From: Chrysomallon squamiferum | Lineage: Eukaryota; Mollusca; Gastropoda; Neomphalida; Peltospiridae | Direction: 5' to 3' | Assembly: GCA_012295275.1 (NCBI GenBank) | Contig: CM022674.1 | Span: 7,890,409 to 7,954,408, forward strand | Length of the DNA stretch: 64,000 nucleotides | Part shown: positions 60,641 to 64,000 of the stretch, piece by piece | Numbering within the stretch: position 1 is the stretch's first letter | How the letters are laid out: each line of letters starts with the position of its first letter | Translations under genes and position numbers: made by a program | Notes under the pieces: model-generated | Database searches by the model: none | The model's input: the letters and a program-made list of their open reading frames with translations, nothing else | Told to the model about the DNA's origin: nothing

Positions 60641-62466
60641 TGAATCAGTTGTGTTTGATATTTCATTACATAAGTCATTGAAGATATTTAACAGAAATGT
60701 TCACATATATATAAAATTAATGAGAGTAATTTAATATGTCTTTTCCCCATCAGGCAAGGATATAAATTTTAAAATGAAAATATTACAAAAAAGACACTCC
60801 TGAAGATTTACAGAGATAAAACACAATTAGTGTTCTTAATAGTGCTGTACTTTAAAAACCTAAATTTTTCTTTAAATTATTAATTAAAAATTGAATTAAG
60901 TTCTCTAAATATAGAAGTGAATTAAAAAATTTCTTAGCAAAAAGATAAAAACAATCTAGTACTGAAGATAGTATTGCTGCAGATTTATTACATAGGTATT
61001 TTTAAAAAAAAATAATTTCAAGGTTGATAAAAAAAAAGATTTTAATCAGAATGTTAGTTTAGACATCAAATACTCATATGGTATCAGAGAAGATTAAAAT
61101 GTTTTGATATTTTAAATTTATTTTAATCACATTATATTGTAATTAAAAAAATTAAGAACTAGTCTAATAAAGTATTAAAGTATTTAAGAAAGATAGAATA
61201 AACCAAACCACTGTTCTTACCTCTCACAAAGAAAACCATGATTAATCAGCTGTTTACATTCAGATTTACCTGACCTCCATACACCTGCATTTTTACCTGA
61301 TAAGGTTGTGAATTTATATAAATATATATATATATATATTGTTATATGTACATTTGTCTGTAGTCTTTGTTCTTCACACTTAAATAAAATAATATTAATA
61401 AGTTGTTTGTTCACATTTTTATTTTCATATTACAGCATACAATAACCAAATTACTTTTATTAACAATGAGATTATTGTGAAAACAAATTTATTTTACTGA
61501 AGGGTATCAGGTCCTGTGATGTTTCAAAAAATATTCTAATAACAGAAAAATCAAGATATTTCAAGAACCAAAAAAAGGAAAAAAAAAAAAAACATTCATA
61601 AAAATAAAAGGTTAATTATACAACTTTAAAAAAAAAAAGAATTGTTTGGAAGCTATATGGATACATGTATTAACACAGAAAAAAAAAAACACTGCACATT
61701 CTAATTTTTTAATTTTCATATATGTAAAATATATTTTAGTGAAAGAATGGGAAAGAAAAACTTTTTGGGGTTGATCATATAGAAAAGAAAAAAAATATGA
61801 TGAATACATTTTGTAGATATATATGAAAAAAATGGGTACCTAAAAGAACAAAATTAGCATATGGAAGTCTGAAAAAAAATATTTTCTGAATATAGATTTT
61901 GCAATGAATTTCTTTGTGCACTTTTGTCCCATATTAATAATATAATAATTATATAATACAAATGGCAGACAATAACAGGAAAATAGAACATGGATTTCAG
62001 CTACTGTATGAAACAATGTTAGTTGACTAAGGATTAGATTAATGAGAATGGACTTTCCAAATACCAGTATTTTATTTTCAATACACATAAAAAATATTTA
62101 TTTGAAAAAGCAGACAATAAAAAGATGTATTATTTCTAAAATAATCATAAAAGTTTCAATAATGCATGAAAATGATGATCTGATCATAAACGAAATTTAG
62201 ATGGATATAATGTTCAAAAATGAACAGTGACAGAAAAGTGTAATTTAATAATGTGTATAAGAAGTCAACAACATGATAACATGAACACTTATTTTTCCAA
62301 ATATTCATATTTTCATCAACATGATAGAGAACACTTGTTTAAATCTTATTTTCCAAATATTGAGATTTTCATCAACATGCGCAAAAGTGATTTTCCAAAT
62401 GTTGATATTTTTGTCAACATGATTAAGAACACTTGTTACAAATCTTATTGATATTTTCATCAACAC
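60641..62466. other. intergenic region and ANKRD49 3' UTR
   Basis: AT-rich, with (TA)n at about 61318-61340 and A-rich tracts at 61560-61700. Possible minus-strand polyadenylation signals (AATAAA on minus) lie at 62097-62102 and 62071-62076, which would give a 3' UTR of some 370-400 nt for ANKRD49. A minisatellite covers 62287-62500. Confidence 0.45.
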
Positions 62467-62500
62467 TTATTTCAAAACATTGATGTTATCGTCAACAAGC
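62287..62500. repeat. minisatellite overlapping the ANKRD49 C-terminus and stop codon
   Basis: About four diverged units with the core CTTATTTTCCAAATATTGA then TATTTTCATCAACATG, spaced about 45-60 nt. The last unit (about 62466-62500, CTTATTTCAAAACATTGATG then TTATCGTCAACAAG) is the coding sequence, on minus, for the ANKRD49 end VDDNINVLK and stop. The copies downstream in the 3' UTR look like diverged duplicates of that coding end. Confidence 0.8.
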
Positions 62501-62805
62501 TCAAACAGAACATGCAGGTTGTTAGTCCTCTCACAGATTTGTTTGGCTGTTTCTCCAAGCTGTGTTTTGATACTCGTGTCCACTGAGCGGTTCATTAACA
62601 GTAGCTCCAGAATCTCGCGACTGTCTCTCTCCGAGGCTGCCAGGTGCAGGGGGGTCAACCCCCCTTGAGTCCTTGAGTTGATGTCTGCCCCGCTGCTGAT
62701 GAGCACTGAGGCTGCTGAGGCTGAGTTCCAGCGACTCGCGCTGTGCAGTGGATACCAGCCATCTATTGTGCGGGCGTTGACGTCTGCACCATTCATCAAC
62801 AGAAA
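62467..62805 (-). CDS. ANKRD49: ANKRD49 last exon: ankyrin repeats 2-4, tail and stop
   Basis: Minus-strand acceptor AAAAATGCAAG before 62805, TAA at 62469-62467; 339 nt, phase 0. Encodes FLLMNGADVNARTIDGW, PLHSASRWN, GLTPLHLAASERDS and LELLLMNR, ending LFELVDDNINVLK. The second of these repeats has WYPLH in place of the usual TPLH. The final codons are part of the 62287-62500 minisatellite. Confidence 0.95.
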   Translation of the reverse strand, partial: FLLMNGADVNARTIDGWYPLHSASRWNSASAASVLISSGADINSRTQGGLTPLHLAASERDSREILELLLMNRSVDTSIKTQLGETAKQICERTNNLHVLFELVDDNINVLK

Positions 62806-63979
62806 CTTGCATTTTTGAAAGAAGAAAATAATAAAATTAAGTTTAATTCACAGTGTTAAAGTTTTCTTTTTTTAAATATATTTAATTAACTACTATAAAA
62901 AAATATAGAATCTTTTATGCAAATTTTATGTGCGAGTATTAAAATGTTCCTATTAATGTTACAAATACTTGAATTTAAACAAACAAGTGTTTTTATCTCA
63001 CATCATAATAATAAACCAGTTAAACTATTTTTATTTATATAACCTATTAGTATTATCATCCATAAAAGAGATCAAAAGAAGCAGATTTAATGACATTAAA
63101 ATTACCATTAATTCTAATAATTTATAAACCAATTAAATCCTTGGTTCATGACAATAAACACCTAGGCTACAATCCAAAAAACCCACAAACAGTTGGAGAT
63201 TAAATAACAATTTACTTTTTATTTTTAGTTGTAAAGTTAATATCTGCTGTATAGCATATAGGTATAATACAAGCATCAATGTGAAAACCTCTGTTATCAA
63301 GTGAAAATAAAACCAGAAAACTGTCTAAATATTTTGATCCCATGCTTCTGCACAGAGTTCATTTTCATGTTATCACAAGTGCTAAAAAGTTTTAAAATTC
63401 TGATCACATATTATTAAACACGTCTCAAAGTGCACATTTAACTGTTTTTATTCTGCTGGTATTCTAGTATTCTTGTATATTAACAACATTAGCATTATCA
63501 TTAACACATAATTTATAAAGAAAAAAAATCAGTATTATTTTATTTTTATTTTATGCGTGTGTAAAATGGTGTTAAAATTAAAACTACCTCGACCATGTCA
63601 GCGTGGTCGTTGTACGAGGCTCGGTGTAGAGGTGTGTACTGGTCATTGTCTCTCGAGTTGACCAGGCCAGGTTGCTGTGCTAACAGAGACTGGACAATGT
63701 TCATGTAATTCTTTTCTGCAGCTGTTAGTATTCGTTTGGCTGGATCGCCTGGTTGAAAAAATTATACACATATATATATTTGTTTTTAAAATAATCAAAT
63801 ACTGTATAGATACATGAGTGCAAATAAATTGTATTATTATTATTAATATTATTATTTATTTATTTATTTATTCAACAATTACCTTCAAACTCTTGCTGTG
63901 TGAATTCATCTACATCATCGTCATCGTCCTCCCAGTAGCTGTTGAACTTATTTGGTTCTCCTCTCTTAGCCTGAAGAAT
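62467..63979 (-). CDS. ANKRD49: ankyrin repeat protein ANKRD49, C-terminal three exons (5' end outside window)
   Basis: Three minus-strand exons join in frame to 198 residues: an acidic N-terminal segment, then four ankyrin repeats and a C-terminal tail. Motifs match vertebrate ANKRD49 (239 aa) along the whole length: AAEKN near the first repeat, YTPLHRA, a repeat starting with DGW-PLHSA and then LTPLHLAA, RDS, LELLLMNR, and the tail with LFE(L/I)V. About 50 N-terminal residues, including the start codon, should lie beyond 64000. In mammals the protein is a small nuclear protein linked to spermatogenesis; the role here is unknown. The gene converges on agrin. Confidence 0.93.
62806..63587 (-). 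other. ANKRD49 intron, 782 nt
   Basis: AT-rich, phase 0, no exon and no strong repeat. Confidence 0.85.
63588..63748 (-). CDS. ANKRD49: ANKRD49 exon: ankyrin repeat 1 and start of repeat 2
   Basis: Minus-strand acceptor TTCAACCAG before 63748, donor GTAGTT after 63588; 161 nt, phase 1 to 0. Encodes DPAKRILTAAEKNYMNIVQS and VNSRDNDQYTPLHRASYNDH, matching vertebrate DPSRLLLWAAEKN and YTPLHRAAYSGH. Confidence 0.93.
63749..63882 (-). other. ANKRD49 intron, 134 nt
   Basis: AT-rich with ATTATT/TTTA simple sequence. A short phase-1 intron. Confidence 0.88.
63883..63979 (-). CDS. ANKRD49: ANKRD49 exon: acidic N-terminal segment
   Basis: Minus-strand acceptor CTATCTTTGCAG before 63979, donor GTAATT after 63883; 97 nt, phase 0 to 1. 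Encodes ILQAKRGEPNKFNSYWEDDD and an acidic run, then EFTQQEFE. Vertebrate ANKRD49 has a comparable acidic stretch (DEDEEQDD) and EEWY before the ankyrin repeats. Confidence 0.88.
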
Positions 63980-64000
63980 CTGCAAAGATAGCAAATATTA

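Noticed and set aside
62531-62812. 93-codon minus-strand ORF overlapping the ANKRD49 last exon
   Set aside because: A different frame of the same exon; the ANKRD49 frame has clear ankyrin repeats and the right phase.

Overview
The window is AT-rich (coding islands in a background full of simple repeats), intron-rich animal nuclear DNA. It holds almost all of one large plus-strand gene, agrin (AGRN), and the 3' part of a second, minus-strand gene, ANKRD49. The two genes point at each other, tail to tail. The organism is a protostome invertebrate and probably a mollusc. This is inferred from the agrin architecture, a lustrin-type cysteine-rich module (a family best known from molluscan proteins), extreme microsatellite and minisatellite density, and copies of a GAGTTATCTCCCTT-like motif that I associate with molluscan interspersed repeats. 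The species was not determined.

Layout. 1-3310: non-coding, upstream intron or 5' region; any N-terminal agrin (NtA) domain must lie off the left edge. 3311-57542: agrin, 33 well-supported exons plus one candidate 45-nt exon, about 5.07 kb of coding sequence (about 1,690 codons). The domain order follows the vertebrate protein: FS1-FS8 (3311-40495), [a lustrin-like module, 42017-42160], a YGCC segment, two laminin-EGF modules, FS9, a Thr/Ser linker, [an EB-like Cys-rich module where vertebrates have SEA, 47056-47187], EGF1, LG1, EGF2-EGF3, LG2, EGF4, LG3 and stop. Exon phases are consistent across the whole chain except for one missing base in exon 54656-54841, where a frameshift separates the end of LG2 from EGF4. 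57543-about 60640: 3' UTR and intergenic DNA. 62467-63979: three minus-strand exons of ANKRD49, whose 5' end is off the right edge.

Main points for a second look: (1) a perfect-context ATG and strong signal peptide read straight into the FS2 exon, which suggests an internal promoter and a shorter secreted agrin; (2) a lustrin-like domain gained and SEA absent relative to vertebrate agrin; (3) a conserved heparan-sulfate attachment cluster between FS7 and FS8; (4) several tandem repeats that start from exon edges, including about 35 copies of one exon's 3' splice site and a satellite that contains the ANKRD49 stop codon; (5) the one-base frameshift; (6) a CpG-rich island inside agrin intron 1 with strong splice signals on the minus strand.
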